Source: Sipunculus nudus (taxonomy: Eukaryota; Annelida; Sipuncula; Golfingiida; Sipunculidae). Taken from it: a DNA stretch of 64,000 nt. The notes under the pieces were generated by a model, which saw nothing but the letters and a program-made list of their open reading frames with translations, ran no database searches and was not told where the DNA came from. The stretch spans positions 75,928,643-75,992,642 of the forward strand of contig CM049307.1 in NCBI GenBank assembly GCA_026874595.1. Reading direction: 5' to 3'. Positions 24,101-35,101 of the stretch are shown here, piece after piece. Both the position numbers and the translations under genes were made by a program. Positions within the stretch are counted from its first letter, which is position 1; each line of letters begins with the position of its first letter.

Positions 24101-26107
24101 AACTGAGAGGAGTGGATGAGTGGTTTTTGTTTAAACGAATGAAATGTTACGACTGCGTAAGCATTTTTTAAGGCTAGCTGTAGATGACATTGAATACTTC
24201 TTACTAGAAGTATATATACACCTTACGAGCTGAACTAACATTCCTTGTATTGGTAGTTCAGTTCATGTTTATATGTATAGTTTTTATACAATGCACGATA
24301 TACCCAGTACAAAAAATAATGATCTCAAGAATCAAGTTTGAAATTCTAGGAGAAGAGTAACAGTTTAATTTATATAGCACAAGGGCGCCCCCTAGTGGCA
24401 GTTTTCATGCAAGCAGCCATGTTTGATTAGACGACGGGCTGTTTCTTAGCAGTCAGTTGGTTTCAGACCCAAAAATAAAAAAAAAAATTATAATGTTTCA
24501 GACAATTAATTATTATGTAAACTAGCTGTGGATATACCAATCAAACAGAATAAATGCATTTTCTAAGCAGAAATCATCAAGTCAGAGGGTGAGAAGCTGT
24601 CAGTTAATAAGTTAAAAATAAATTTTTTGTTTGGACATCGGAGTGTATGGATGCCGATGCCACTACACGGAATGTGAGTTCAGCTTGTATCATATATGTG
24701 TATACCGCTGAGTTCTTACAAGCCACCGTGATTGGAGACCCAGATAGCTCTAGCGCCGAGGTCAACTGCGGTCACAGCGTCCTCCGGTCGGAGAATACCT
24801 TTGACAACCACCGGTAGTGACGTCATGTTGATGACCCAGGCCAGATCATCCCAGCTTTGTCCTGGATTATTTGTACTGTATTTCTCCGGTAGAGGTCGTT
24901 CACTGGGAAAGTTAGCCAATTTCAAACCAGGGATCCTCTTGGGTTTATATTTTAATCTAGCGTACCTAACACTTAAACCATGATCATGGTCCACGGAAAC
25001 TACCAGAGCAGTAAACCCCTGTCGTTCTGCCCTCTGGATCAAATCTAACACAACCTCACGATCCTTTAACAAGTCTATTTGCTGCCACAGCATGCCAGAT
25101 GGCGCCGCTGTAGCGATCTCTTCCATACTGCATGATGAGGCTATACTGAAAGCGCCTATCACCTCTCTCTCAACTGCTGCTCTTGCTGTGGCGTTCTCTC
25201 CTTCTGGATGCACACGTCTATGGAATGGATACAGGAATATATGATATAAACGGTGGCTCATAAGTGCCACAGAGAATAGGTTAATTTTTCATCCCGTGCG
25301 CATACGGGTGGGTGTAGTTTCCTTATAGATAAATCCCTCTTTTAAGAGTAGACATCTTTTGTGTGTTTATCCAACCTAAGTTTTTTTGTTTGTATCTTGT
25401 TGTATTCATGTCGTTTTACACCAAATACTCCGGGATAATTTAAAAAAAAAAAGCATCTCAGCTGTTCTTGACCTAGAATTAATCGAATATGACGAATATG
25501 TATAACAACAAGTCCCTTTTTCTTAGGCTTGACATCAACAGTTTCAGGGTTTAGGATGAAGATTAGTTTTAGGGCTAGGGTGTAGGATTATAGATAATCC
25601 CAGGTGCATGCTGGAAAAAACTCTTTTGGAACAGACTATATAGAACATAATCTATTGGAACAGACTAAATAGAAACAAATCATTTGGAACAGACTATATG
25701 ATCAACAAAAACTCTTTTGAAACCGACTATATAGAAAAAGAACTCTTTTTGAACAGACAGTATACAAGAAAAATTGTTGGAACAGACTACATAGACGATA
25801 CTATGAAAGAAGATACAGACTATAGTAGAAGACATGTGCACAAGCAGTACCTTTGCATCCCTGTAGGGGCGATACCGATTGGACACGCGACTTCGCGACC
25901 TAGGATGGTGGTTCTAGTCGTGGCGTTGTTTACACCTCTGAGCACGCGAGGAAGAAATGTATAGCTTTTGAAAGCCGCCATGTTGTTGCGACGTGTTTGT
26001 CCTGTTCCTGCTCCTTCCTCAAGGTGAAGCCACTCTATTGGATCCATTTTCTTTTTAGCCTCATTCTGGATGTCGTTTACGCTCACAACGGGTATGTCAT
26101 CGTTTTC
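20944..26107 (-). CDS. Gene A: divergent 2-hydroxyacid oxidase paralogue (5' partial)
   Basis: Member of the FMN-dependent alpha-hydroxyacid oxidase family (glycolate oxidase/HAO), which oxidises 2-hydroxyacids to 2-oxoacids with O2, making H2O2. The visible coding exons (26107-25851, 25217-24720, 23647-23517, 21116-20944) join in frame with no stop and give 352 residues. FMN-site residues are kept: the Gln of WQQ, Lys of VVVKGIL, Ser/His of WVSNHG, DGGIR and IGRP. Three catalytic positions are not: Tyr24 is His (WLHLEEG), Tyr129 is Asp (QQIDLL) and Arg257 is Leu (HGGL across the exon 3/4 junction). The protein ends in SKL, a canonical peroxisomal signal. An upstream exon is required, because exon 2 opens with an acceptor and no usable ATG, but I could not find it. 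The reading frame looks maintained, so a non-catalytic or altered role is possible. Substrate unknown. Confidence 0.85.
21584..22776. mobile_element. pogo/Tigger-like non-autonomous element in gene A intron 4
   Basis: Perfect 12-base ends CAGTGAAACTCC (21584-21595) and GGAGTTTCACTG (22765-22776) are flanked by TA (21582-21583, 22777-22778). Near the left end GCGGACAACTC-type words repeat, and near the right end is GTGTCCGGCCTCGGGG, as in pogo-type elements. No intact transposase is present. A second element is inserted at 22091-22720. Confidence 0.75.
22091..22720. mobile_element. Second MITE nested inside the pogo-like element
   Basis: Inverted ends TAGTCCGTTTCAGCACCCCT plus GTCCACC (left) and the reverse complement of a right end reading AGGTGGACAGGGGTGCTGGA plus ACGGACTA differ by about one base over 27. 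TA flanks both sides (22089-22090, 22721-22722). It is about 630 bases with no ORF of note. It is younger than its host element. Confidence 0.7.
23517..23647 (-). CDS. Gene A exon 4
   Basis: 131 bases between AACATAG and the donor G|GTACGT. It encodes [19 protein letters not shown] and then [11 protein letters not shown], the phosphate-binding strand of the FMN barrel. It has the same length and phase as exon 4 of genes B and C. Confidence 0.85.
24720..25217 (-). CDS. Gene A exon 3
   Basis: 498 bases between the acceptor CCATAG and the donor TT|GTAAGA. It carries HPEGENATA (sequon), [11 protein letters not shown] (Asp in place of Tyr129), SVDHDHG (catalytic Asp157 kept), VVVKGILR (Lys230) and WVSNHGG (His254). 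The last two bases TT, joined to G of exon 4, make Leu where the family has the substrate-binding Arg257. Confidence 0.88.
25608..25835. repeat. Minisatellite in gene A intron 2
   Basis: About seven diverged copies of a 28-30-base unit of the type TTTGGAACAGACTATATAGA, lying directly beside the exon 2 donor. AT-rich and not coding. Confidence 0.7.
25851..26107 (-). CDS. Gene A exon 2
   Basis: The acceptor TTCTCTTTAG precedes 26107 and the donor AG|GTACTG follows 25851. 257 bases, entering in phase 0 and leaving in phase 2. It encodes the start of the barrel. His replaces the family's active-site Tyr24 in [20 protein letters not shown] matches the family PTAMQ segment. NNATT is an N-glycosylation sequon at the same region as NTTTT in the paralogues. 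Confidence 0.85.
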
Positions 26108-26947
26108 CTAAAGAGAATTTGATTTTGACAGTTAGGTTATGACAAACTAATTAATATGACGTGGTACTGCACTTGACAATAAAGACCCGTTTTATCGCAT
26201 AAATTGTGCATATCACTAAACTGATAGTTCTTGCTAATCACCTGCATCTGTTCTTTCAGAAATTTTGATTACCTTGTTCACTGAACATAGATTTCTCCCT
26301 TTATCTACGAAATTCTCTTCCGATGCGTGGCCCTGTCCATTCCTTTCCACGAAGCAAGGATTGACCAGTTCCTTAATTCTGCAGGGTTAAAACCATTCTA
26401 CACAGATAGGTATCGATCTCAACTGAACTGAATATTATTTTGAGTTTGGCATCCCAAGGATGTACCAAGTCACCCCGGAGCAAACGGCCATCACACCTGT
26501 ACCAAATAATCTGTACCCAGGTGACACTTGACACAGACTTCCATGTACCGATCATTGGAAATAGCTAATTTCAACATGCAAATTTATTTTACCCATCAAT
26601 CAGGAAGTTGAACTCAGGGACCAATGAAATTTCACGGACACATTTGAATAATATACATCTTTCAACACACCAATGAACAAACAACTTATTTGCATTATTT
26701 ATAAAATGATTAACTCCTAAAGTTTGGGATTTTTTTCTGAATCGTCCGATATATTTTTGTTGAATCACTAGTCGCATGTACAAGAGTGTCTCTCATTGGT
26801 TGTGTTAACGACAACCAGGAATGACTGAAATTACCATATGCATGCGGACGCGACTTATTACGTGCACAAAGAAATAAGAATGTCTGTAGCCATTTGTGCG
26901 GAGTGCGAGCCGGCGTTCGGATTTTTGCTAACCGTATCATGTAGCGG

Positions 26948-27155
26948 CAGGGGCGTTACCAGACCTGACCGTCCGGGGGGTCAAGACGTTTCTCGATTCG
27001 GTACTTCTCATTCATCTTCTCATTTTTCTTTTCCTTTTCTTTCCTTTTCTTCCCCTTTTCTTGTTCCTTTCCTTTCCCTTCTTCCCTCTCTCCTTCCTTT
27101 TTTCCCCTCCCGATTTTTTGCCCCCTTCCCGGCCACCCCACTGGTTACGCCCCCG
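26948..27155. mobile_element. hAT-like MITE with 8-bp target duplication
   Basis: TIRs CAGGGGCGTTACCAG (left) and CGGGGGCGTAACCAG (reverse complement of the right end) differ at two positions. They are flanked by a perfect 8-base duplication TGTAGCGG at 26940-26947 and 27156-27163. The 208-base interior is strongly strand-biased (CTTTTC/CCTTTC on plus). An 8-base duplication is typical of hAT elements. Confidence 0.8.
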
Positions 27156-27949
27156 TGTAGCGGCATGTACGGAAACGCACAATTGAACACACCATCTCGT
27201 CGAGTACGGGTATTTCCTCTCAGAACTGATGACATTAGCTCATTTTTAATTAAAGCTGATGTCATTACTTTAAAACAAAACACGTGGGCACCTGAGAGTT
27301 CATAATTCCAAGATATAGCCTAAGACTTTCTATCCATCAAACTGCAATTCCTGTACCAAAGTTGTTTGTATACCCCTGTAGCAATTATAATTTTACTTTC
27401 CTGATTGCGTAGAAGTTGTAATCTCGAGGTATTGACCGCCATTTTGCAGTTGAAAGACCTAAATACGCGCTGTTAAACGTATAAATTGATACACACACAC
27501 GTATCCGCATTGGTATACGAGCTGCGCCCGCTCAAGAGGACACGTAACTTTAGACTTTTGTACAATATTTTTGTATAAGTCATTCGCTCATAGCAAAATG
27601 TTACGGTTGTCGACTCAAAGTAGGTGATATTAGTCCAATGTAAATGTCTACCGAGTCGTGTATTAACAGGTTCAGTCCTTCCCCATCTAAATTTACTGGC
27701 CATACTTATTTATTGACCAATAAAGACGCCATTGATGCAGTCAGTGTATTTTGCGCCATTAAAATAAAACATTTTGCATCAAACGCACATATAACATTGT
27801 TAATTTGCGAGAAATGAAGAAAATTGGCCTGGCCAGTTCTTCGGAACTGATGCGGACACAACTGAAATTTTTTTTACATTTTCAGCTGTTGATGTATAAA
27901 ACATATGCTTTAGATAAAGAATCTCGGTAATGATTGCCTGAATCTTACT

Positions 27950-28245
27950 GGAATTCAGCAAGCTTATTGAACATTGCTAGTCCCCACAGCTATGGAAGAC
28001 TGGTAGCGCCATCTGCATTTTCTTTATTTCCATTCATTTTTATTGTATTATTTTGTACTCAGAAATCACGGCTGTCCATACGCTATCAAGACACAAATTG
28101 TAACCGTTTGACCACCCAGAGATCTTTTACCTAAAATCCAGGTAGATCCCTGGAAAGTTTCCTTGCATACAGAAGATAAGGTCACTGTGACCTATATTTT
28201 GCGGTTTATGACCCATTTTGCGTCATGACCAATGGGTCACTTGTT
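27950..28245 (+). mobile_element. Single-unit remnant with element tail
   Basis: One diverged copy of the unit seen in the 31-34 kb array (GGAAGACTGGTAGCGCCATC near 27996, AATTGTAACCGTTTGACC near 28095), ending in GCGTCATGACCAATGGGTCA at about 28220-28240. Confidence 0.5.
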
Positions 28246-28765
28246 TTGTAATATTCTGATAGTAATATAATATGATATGATTTGTAATAGAGCAGTCCAT
28301 CTGCTGGACTCGAGATGGAGTCGGCCTGATTTCTCGAGTCTTTACCTCCGAGTACGAATGCAAGTCTGAGTCCAGGACGCACGAGTCCAAGTCCGAGTCC
28401 GAGTTTCATGAAAAGTGGACTCGAGTCGAAGTCCGGACTCGAGTCTTCCATCACTTGAAGATGCGTCAGGGTTATATGACATTGATTGTTGGTATCATTA
28501 GATCGCATTTTTGGTCAGTGAGTTTGACATGCAATCAATTTATGAGTTTATACATAAGGAAAGGGAGAGTTATACAAGAATACTCCACCAATACAAATTT
28601 TAATGCTTATTATACTCATCAATTCGGCAAGTTGTTTTCGCCACCTTTATTTGTTTTTGCATCCATTTCGAGCCGCAAATATCTTCCGGAATTGATGCAT
28701 TTATGTTGTATATTTGGAGTTGTTACGGTAAAAGATATCGTTATAATGACCAACTATTGATCTGC

Positions 28766-29060
28766 ATTCCATGGAGTGCAAACATCCACAATCCGGGGGG
28801 GGGGGTTGTATTCACATATTCGGCCCCATATTCCCAGGTTCATCCGTGCATAAGTACCTCTACATTTTGTGAATATTCTTTTGTGAAGTTCCTGAATCTG
28901 GATCTTGTGCCGCTTCCACACCAAAATCTTATCATTCTTCACTGGCCCCTTCCCGAGAAAGCCTGAAAATTTCATGGGGTTCCGTTCATAATTGCGTTAG
29001 TTATATTGTAAACAAACACAAAAACACACACGTACGTGGACGAACGCATACCCTCCTTGC
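28766..29060 (+). repeat. Dispersed repeat, copy 1
   Basis: It shares ordered blocks with 36440-36735 and, inverted, with 45780-46000: GGAATGCAA-like start, TATTCCCAGGTTCATCCGTG, CCTGAATCTGGATCTTGTGC, then CATGGGGTTCCGTTC and an ACAAACACA-rich end. It looks like a SINE-sized family of unknown class. Confidence 0.55.
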
Positions 29061-30075
29061 GAAGGCAATAGTTTCTTCAGGGCCTCCAGTTGCTCTTCTG
29101 TTAGTAATGCATGTGACTTTCATGATAGCTACTGAAGAAACAAATAAAAGTTTTAGCAATGCTCTACCTTACTTGAATCCATCACTGGTTCTGTCCATGT
29201 GGCGGAGACGCCGAGGTATATAGGCCTAACTGTTTGAAGTGCCTGGGGTAACTTTGCATGATGGTAGAAAATATTCACAATCAGAGTTTCGAGTGCATTA
29301 AGGGAATAATCATTAATTAATTCACCTTTAATGACAAAGACCATGGTCTAAATCTACCTGATTTTTATCTGTGTGTTGCAAGGTCACAAAATGAACGTGG
29401 TTATGAATTACGATCCACACACAAATGAAGATGATTTTTTGACAAATTAGGTAATTAATATTCATGACACCCATTTTTTCTCAATGGTAGCATATAGATT
29501 TGTGCGCTGTTGTACCACTGCCTAAGCTTGTGAGGGTTCAATTAGTTTTTTTCATCTGAACATATCTCAGGGAAAAAAAGAATAAACAGTACACAACTAT
29601 AAAAAAATTTTTTTTTATGTAGTTTGGTAACCAGGTTGATAAACTCTGAATGACTGACATATTGTCTGATGATATATTAATCGGAAATACCACTTGTATT
29701 TTTATTTGTTTTATATGTTCATCTCCTGATGGAATTGACGTAAAAATATAAAAGTTCAGGTATATTGTCTGCGAACGGCCACAATCAAAACTATATTTAG
29801 TCTGAAAATACCTGAATTCTGCTGATGTAGGATCATTGGTGCTGATTGTAGACTGAGAAGTAGAAAAGTGTATATTAATTACGTGTACATGAGCTAAGCT
29901 CAGAGTGCTATTTTAGAGACACCCTTTTTACTACTAATTTTTATATCATCATATGTATGTATTATGTGCATTTTACGTTTTAACATTTATCTTTAAGACT
30001 TGTAATCTCTTGGAACTCAGGCGGGTCATTGGTTGTGGAATGGACTGGCAGAGCATTAAGGAGGGGTCTCCCGAA

Positions 30076-30151
30076 ACTGTTCTAAATCATATTAATTATA
30101 ATATTATATTAGGCCTATTTAATAAAAACTTTTCATTTCAATTTTGTATCA
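30076..30151 (+). repeat. 76-bp inverted repeat, left arm
   Basis: ACTGTTCTAAATCATATTAA to TTCAATTTTGTATCA is nearly identical to the reverse complement of 35026-35101. The pair encloses about 4.9 kb including the satellite element. Confidence 0.75.
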
Positions 30152-30689
30152 TAGATTTTATTTCATAGACACAAGATAACATATATACATAGCAACAATT
30201 AATCATCATTGATAATTAATAATAAACTGATACAGGATACTAGACATGTAATACTGAAGAAGAGTTCTTGCAAGATTTGGGTGATAGCTTTAAATATGTA
30301 CGGTTCAAATCGGGTATATTTCATTTTTATGGAGTGACAGAGGACTTTTTTCAATACTATTTGAACCACATCAGGCCCTACAATAAAATGTATACACCAG
30401 TTCCAAGACTAGTATACTGATCAAAATGACAATATGTACCTATCACACACTATAAGTCCACTACATGTTTTTAACACGCACTACTGGAAAACCAACTGGA
30501 ACCGGTTGCTCTGTTTACCCAAATTGTTAAACCACCTTTATAATAAATTATATACATTATCACTGATTTTCTGTATCAGTAAGAAGTTTGCAAATTACTT
30601 TTTATACATTCTTAATGTAAAACCTATATGATACATAAACTGTCCATATATGCACAATATCCATATCCAGCTAGAAGGATTAACGCACA

Positions 30690-30902
30690 TTAAACCGGAG
30701 CGGTTCGTTCAGTTCTCACACGTTTACGCAGGCTGGGTTTTTTGGCAATTAACGCTACTTTCGGAATGAAGTAGTTTGCCTTTGTTGCCTTGATGGTATC
30801 CGTACTGGGGTTCGATGTGACTGAACGCAAAAATTGTCTGAAATGGCGCATTTTTTCCTCCTCCGACAGTCTGCGCCAGTTGTTCTCAGGTACGAAGAAC
30901 TT
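30690..30902 (-). CDS. Putative terminal exon of an unrecognised protein
   Basis: On the minus strand an acceptor CGCTTTCAG is followed in phase 0 by a 70-codon open frame ending at 30690. The peptide begins KFFVPENNWRRLSEEEKM, has an amphipathic basic helix (RHFRQFLRSV), and ends very basic (KKPSLRKRVRTERTAPV). The composition resembles a real protein tail rather than repeat shadow, and nucleotide composition is less AT-rich than the flanks. I do not recognise the family. The preceding exon was not found; a CT/GA microsatellite lies just upstream. A chance ORF cannot be excluded. Confidence 0.45.
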   Translation of the reverse strand, partial: KFFVPENNWRRLSEEEKMRHFRQFLRSVTSNPSTDTIKATKANYFIPKVALIAKKPSLRKRVRTERTAPV

Positions 30903-30954
30903 CTGAAAGCGTGGGCATAACACGAAGTCTCCGAGTCCGTGCAGACAGCGTCTC

Positions 30955-30988
<34 letters not shown>
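30955..30988. repeat. (CT)n microsatellite
   Basis: About 15 uninterrupted CT units on the plus strand, upstream of the putative exon on the minus strand. Confidence 0.9.
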
Positions 30989-31052
30989 CTTATAATTAGA
31001 AATTTCGTCATTACCATGGCATATAACTTTGATTTATATTTGCTGCTTTTTT

Positions 31053-34000
31053 TTAGCTCAGCTGACTGTAAGTCATCTGAGCTATAGCGATCACTCTTTG
31101 TCCGTCGTCCGTCCGGCCATCCGACCGTCTGTCCGTTAACAAGGCACAAATCGTAACCGCTGGACCTGGAATCTTCTTACTATACATCCAGAGAGGTCCA
31201 TGAAAAATCTCCTTAGAAACCTGGAATTAGGTCTCTGTTACCCATATCCTTCAAGCTACGGGGCCACAAAGTACTCCCCCAGAATAGTCAAAAATTTCAT
31301 ACAAAAACTTCAATATCTCATTTACTACATCACTGATGGTCATGATTTTTGGCATACATATTGATCATGAGATGTTCCATCAGTTCTTGCAGACTGGTGG
31401 CGCCATCTGTATTTTTTTTTATTTTTTTACGATTCTTTTTCATTTTTTTGAGACCTTTAAAAATGTGGACATCTGTTAACAGGGCACATATCGTAAAGAC
31501 TGGACCTAGAATCTTCATTCTTGTCATATTGTGAGAGCTATGAAAAGTCTCCATGTGACCAGAAATTAGGTTTCTGTTACCCATATCCTTTGAGCTATGG
31601 GGCCCCAAAGTACCCCCCAGAATAGTGACAAATTTCATACAAAAACTTTAATATCTCATTAACTACATCACTGATGGTCATGATTTTTGACATACATATT
31701 GAACATGAGATGTTTCTTCAGTTTCTGCAGACTGTTGGCGCCACCTGTATTTTTCGATTTTTTACGAATTGTTTTCTCTATTTTTGAGACCTTTAAAAAT
31801 GTGCTCATCTGTTTATAGGGCACAAATTGTAAAGACTGGACATAGAATCTTCATTCTTGACATTCTGAGAGACCTATGAAAAGTCTCCATGGAAACCAGA
31901 AATTAGGTCTCTGTTACCAATATCCTTCGAGCTATGGGGCCCCAAAGTACCCCCCCAGAATAGTAAAAAAATTCATAAAAAAACTTCAATAACTGATTAA
32001 CTACATCACTGATGGTCATGATTTTGGCATACATATTGATCATGAGTTGTTTCTTCAGTTTCTGTAGACTTGTGGCGCCACCTGTATTTTTCCAAATTTT
32101 AACAATTTTTTTTCTCTATTTTTGAGACCTTTAAGGATTTAGTTATCTGTCAATAGGGTTCAGATGGTAACGACTGGACCTAGAATCTTCATTCTTGACA
32201 CACAGGGTGACCCATGAAAAGTCTCCATGGAAACCTGAAATTAGGTCTCTGTTACCCATATCCTTTGAGCTGTGGCACTCCAAAGTACAGCTCAGAATAA
32301 TGGAATATTTGATACAAAAGCTGAAGTATCTGAACAACTAATGCAGAGATCACCATAATTGTTTGCATGGATATTGATCATGGAGTGTTTCATCAGTTTC
32401 TGCAGCCTGGGTGCGCAACCTCTATTTTTTTTAAATTTTTTACGATTTTTTTCTCTATTTTGGAGATCTTTAAAAATGTGGACATCTGTTAACAGGGCAC
32501 AAATCGTAAAGACTGGGTCTAGAATCTTCATTCTTGACATTCTGAGAGGCCTATGAAAAGTCTCCATAGAAACCAGAAATAAGGTCTCTGTTACCCATAT
32601 CCTTTGAGCTATTGGGCCCCAAAGTACCCCCAAGAATAGTAAAAAATTTCATACAAAAACTTCAATATCTCATTAACTACATCACTGATGGTCATGATTT
32701 TAGGCATACATATCGAACATGAGATGTTTCATCAGTTTCTCTAGACTGGTGGCGCCACCTGTATTTTTCGATCTTTTTACAAATTGTTTTCTCTATTTTT
32801 GAGACCTTAAAAAATGTGAACATCTGTTAACAGGGCACAAATCGTAACAACTGGACCTAGAATCTTCATTCTTTACACACAGGGAGACCCATGAAAAGTC
32901 TCCATGGAAACCAGAAATTAGGTCTCTGTTACCCATATCCTTCGAGCTATTGGGCCCCAAAGTACCCCCAAGAATAGTCAAAAATTTCATAAAAAAAACT
33001 TCAATATCTCATTAACTACATCACTGATGGTCATGATTTTTGGCATACATATTAATCATGAGATGTTTTTTCAGTTTCTGCAGACTGGATGCACCACCTG
33101 TATTTTTCAAATTTTTACAATTTTTTTCTCTATTTTTGAGACCTTTAAGGATGTAGTTATCTGTCAACAGGGTTGACTGGACCTAGAATCTTCATTCTTG
33201 ACACACAGGGTGACCCATAGAAGTCTCCATGGAAACCTGAAATTAGGTCTCTGTTACCCATTTCCTTTGAGCTGTGGCACTCCAAAGTACAGCTCAGAAT
33301 AATGGAATATTTGATACAAAAGCTGAAGTATCTGAACAACTAATGCAGAGATCACCATAATTGTTTGCATGGATATTGATCATGGAGTGTTTCATCAGTT
33401 TCTGCAGCCTGAGTGTGCCACCTCTATTTTTTTTATTTACGAATTTTTTTCTCTATTTTTTGAGACCTTTAAAATTGTGGACATCTTTTAACATGGCACA
33501 AATCGTAAAGACTGGACCTAGAATCTTCATTCTTGACATTCTGAGGGGCCTATGAAAAGTCTCCATGGAAACCAGAACTAGGTCCTCAGTTAGCCATATC
33601 CTTTAAGCTATTGGGCAAAGTACCCCCCCAGAATAGTAAAAAATTTCATACAAAACTTCAATATCTCATTAACTACATCACTGATGGTCATGATTTTTGG
33701 CATACATATGGATCATGACATGTTCCCTCAGTGTCAGCAGAATGGGTGCGCCACCTCTATTTTTTCAAATTTTTACGATATATTTTCTCTATTTTTTAGA
33801 CCTTTAAAGATGTGGTTATCTGTCAACAGGGTACAAATTGTAACAACTGGACCTAGAATCTTCATTCTTGTCATGCAAGGAGGCCCATGAAAAGTGACTG
33901 TGGAATCCTGAAATTAAGTGTCTGTTAACCATATCCTTCAAGCTATAGGACTCCAAAGTATCCCTCAGAACAATGGAAAATTTGATACAAAAGCTGAAGT

Positions 34001-34286
34001 ATCTGAACAACTAATCCAGAGTCATCCATGCTTCTTTGCATGGATATTGAGCATTAAGTGTTTTTATTAGTTTCTGCAGACTGGTGGAGCCACCTGTATT
34101 TTTTTAAAGTTTACGCATTTTTTTTCTATTTTTGAGATATATTAATACAGACACAATTTCAGCCTGTTGGTTAATCTGTTTGATGCTTCAGTTGAATGGT
34201 TATATACTACCATTTAGATGATAAAATTTCCTTTTGCAAATCTCTTCCCAGTCAGCTGAGCGTCATGACCCATGGGTCACTTGTTT
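31053..34286 (+). mobile_element. Satellite-bearing Helitron/HINE-like element with nine units
   Basis: The head TTAGCTCAGCTGACTGTAAG with CATCTGAGCTATAGCGATC lies at 31053-31090. The tail AGTCAGCTGAGCGTCATGAC, CCATGGGTCACTTGTT lies at 34250-34286. Between them about nine units with a period near 335 bases are marked by GACCTAGAATCTTCATTCTT at about 31507, 31845, 32180, 32525, 32857, 33181, 33519 and 33852, with a diverged first copy near 31163. Each unit also has CTGGTGGCGCCACCTGTATT and ATCACTGATGGTCATGATTT. Open frames inside are repeat shadows that recur each period. Class assignment is by structure only. Confidence 0.65.
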
Positions 34287-34785
34287 AGCATTGGGATGTG
34301 GTCTTTGTTAATGTGCGTACTGCTCAACGAATTATGTCTTGCAAATAAAGTGACACTGTATAATGATAACGATTAGGCTGAGCACACGACACGCAACAGT
34401 GGACATCATAGATCACCTGCGAGAAGGTAACGGCTCAGCGTATTGCGTAACAACTCCTGATCTCATTACTCAACTAATTAATTATGTCACAAAGGCAGGG
34501 CTGCAGTGCAGCAAGTGTCAGGTGGTGGGTGATCAAAGGGTCGGTTTTCCCCGACTTTCGACCTCTTTCAGCTGAGAAGGTTCTGATGGTAATCAAAATA
34601 CGGTGTAAAATACACTTAAAATGAGTTTAACATTGCATTTCAAAATTGTATTTTCGTGCCCGTTTATTTTGTAATAATTAAATTCATAATGCATATAATT
34701 AATAATAATAATAATAATAATCATTATCATATTATTAACATGATCTTTACCAAGGTATGACACTAAAATGTTCATATTGAAATTG

Positions 34786-34822
<37 letters not shown>

Positions 34823-35025
34823 TATATATATATATTCCTATTAAAAATATAATAATCGCTACGGTTGGAATATAAGTGCATGATCTTTTGAGTGTCAACA
34901 TTTTAATTTGTAGTATATTTTATATTTATATTTATATAGTATATTTTTATTTATTGATTTGTAGTATATTTTATATTTATATTTATATAGTATATTTTTA
35001 TTTATTGCTTGAGGTGCAATGCGCC
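34287..35025. other. Noncoding, with (TA)n and (AAT)n tracts
   Basis: No supported gene; a 70-codon open frame at 34363-34575 has no recognisable domain. (AAT)n lies at 34698-34722, (TA)n at 34788-34836 and a two-copy 53-base tandem of GTAGTATATTTTATATTTAT at about 34911-35010. Confidence 0.5.
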
Positions 35026-35101
35026 TGATACAAAATTGAAATGAAAAGTTTTTATTAAATAGGCCTAATATAATAATATAATTAATATGATTTAGAACAG
35101 T
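35026..35101 (-). repeat. 76-bp inverted repeat, right arm
   Basis: TGATACAAAATTGAAATGAA to GATTTAGAACAGT is the reverse complement of 30076-30151 with only one or two differences. Confidence 0.75.

Larger units (their letters stand above)
26108..30689. other. Spacer upstream of gene A; holds intron 1 of A if it exists
   Basis: No exon is identified, though gene A must begin somewhere upstream of 26107. It contains the hAT-like MITE at 26948-27155, a one-unit remnant with an element tail at 27950-28245, GACTC-rich sequence at 28300-28450 and a dispersed repeat at 28766-29060. Confidence 0.45.

Noticed and set aside
24732-24983. Plus-strand frames opposite oxidase exons (also 39312, 41853, 49616)
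   Set aside because: Antisense shadows of conserved exons.
26838-27305. 155-codon Ser/Phe/Pro-rich frame and Lys/Glu-rich frames on the opposite strand
   Set aside because: They are produced by the pyrimidine-rich interior of the MITE at 26948-27155.
31330-34010. Repeated open frames with MKILGPVFTICALLTD-type peptides
   Set aside because: These are shadows of the 335-base satellite, which is not a multiple of three and changes frame between units.
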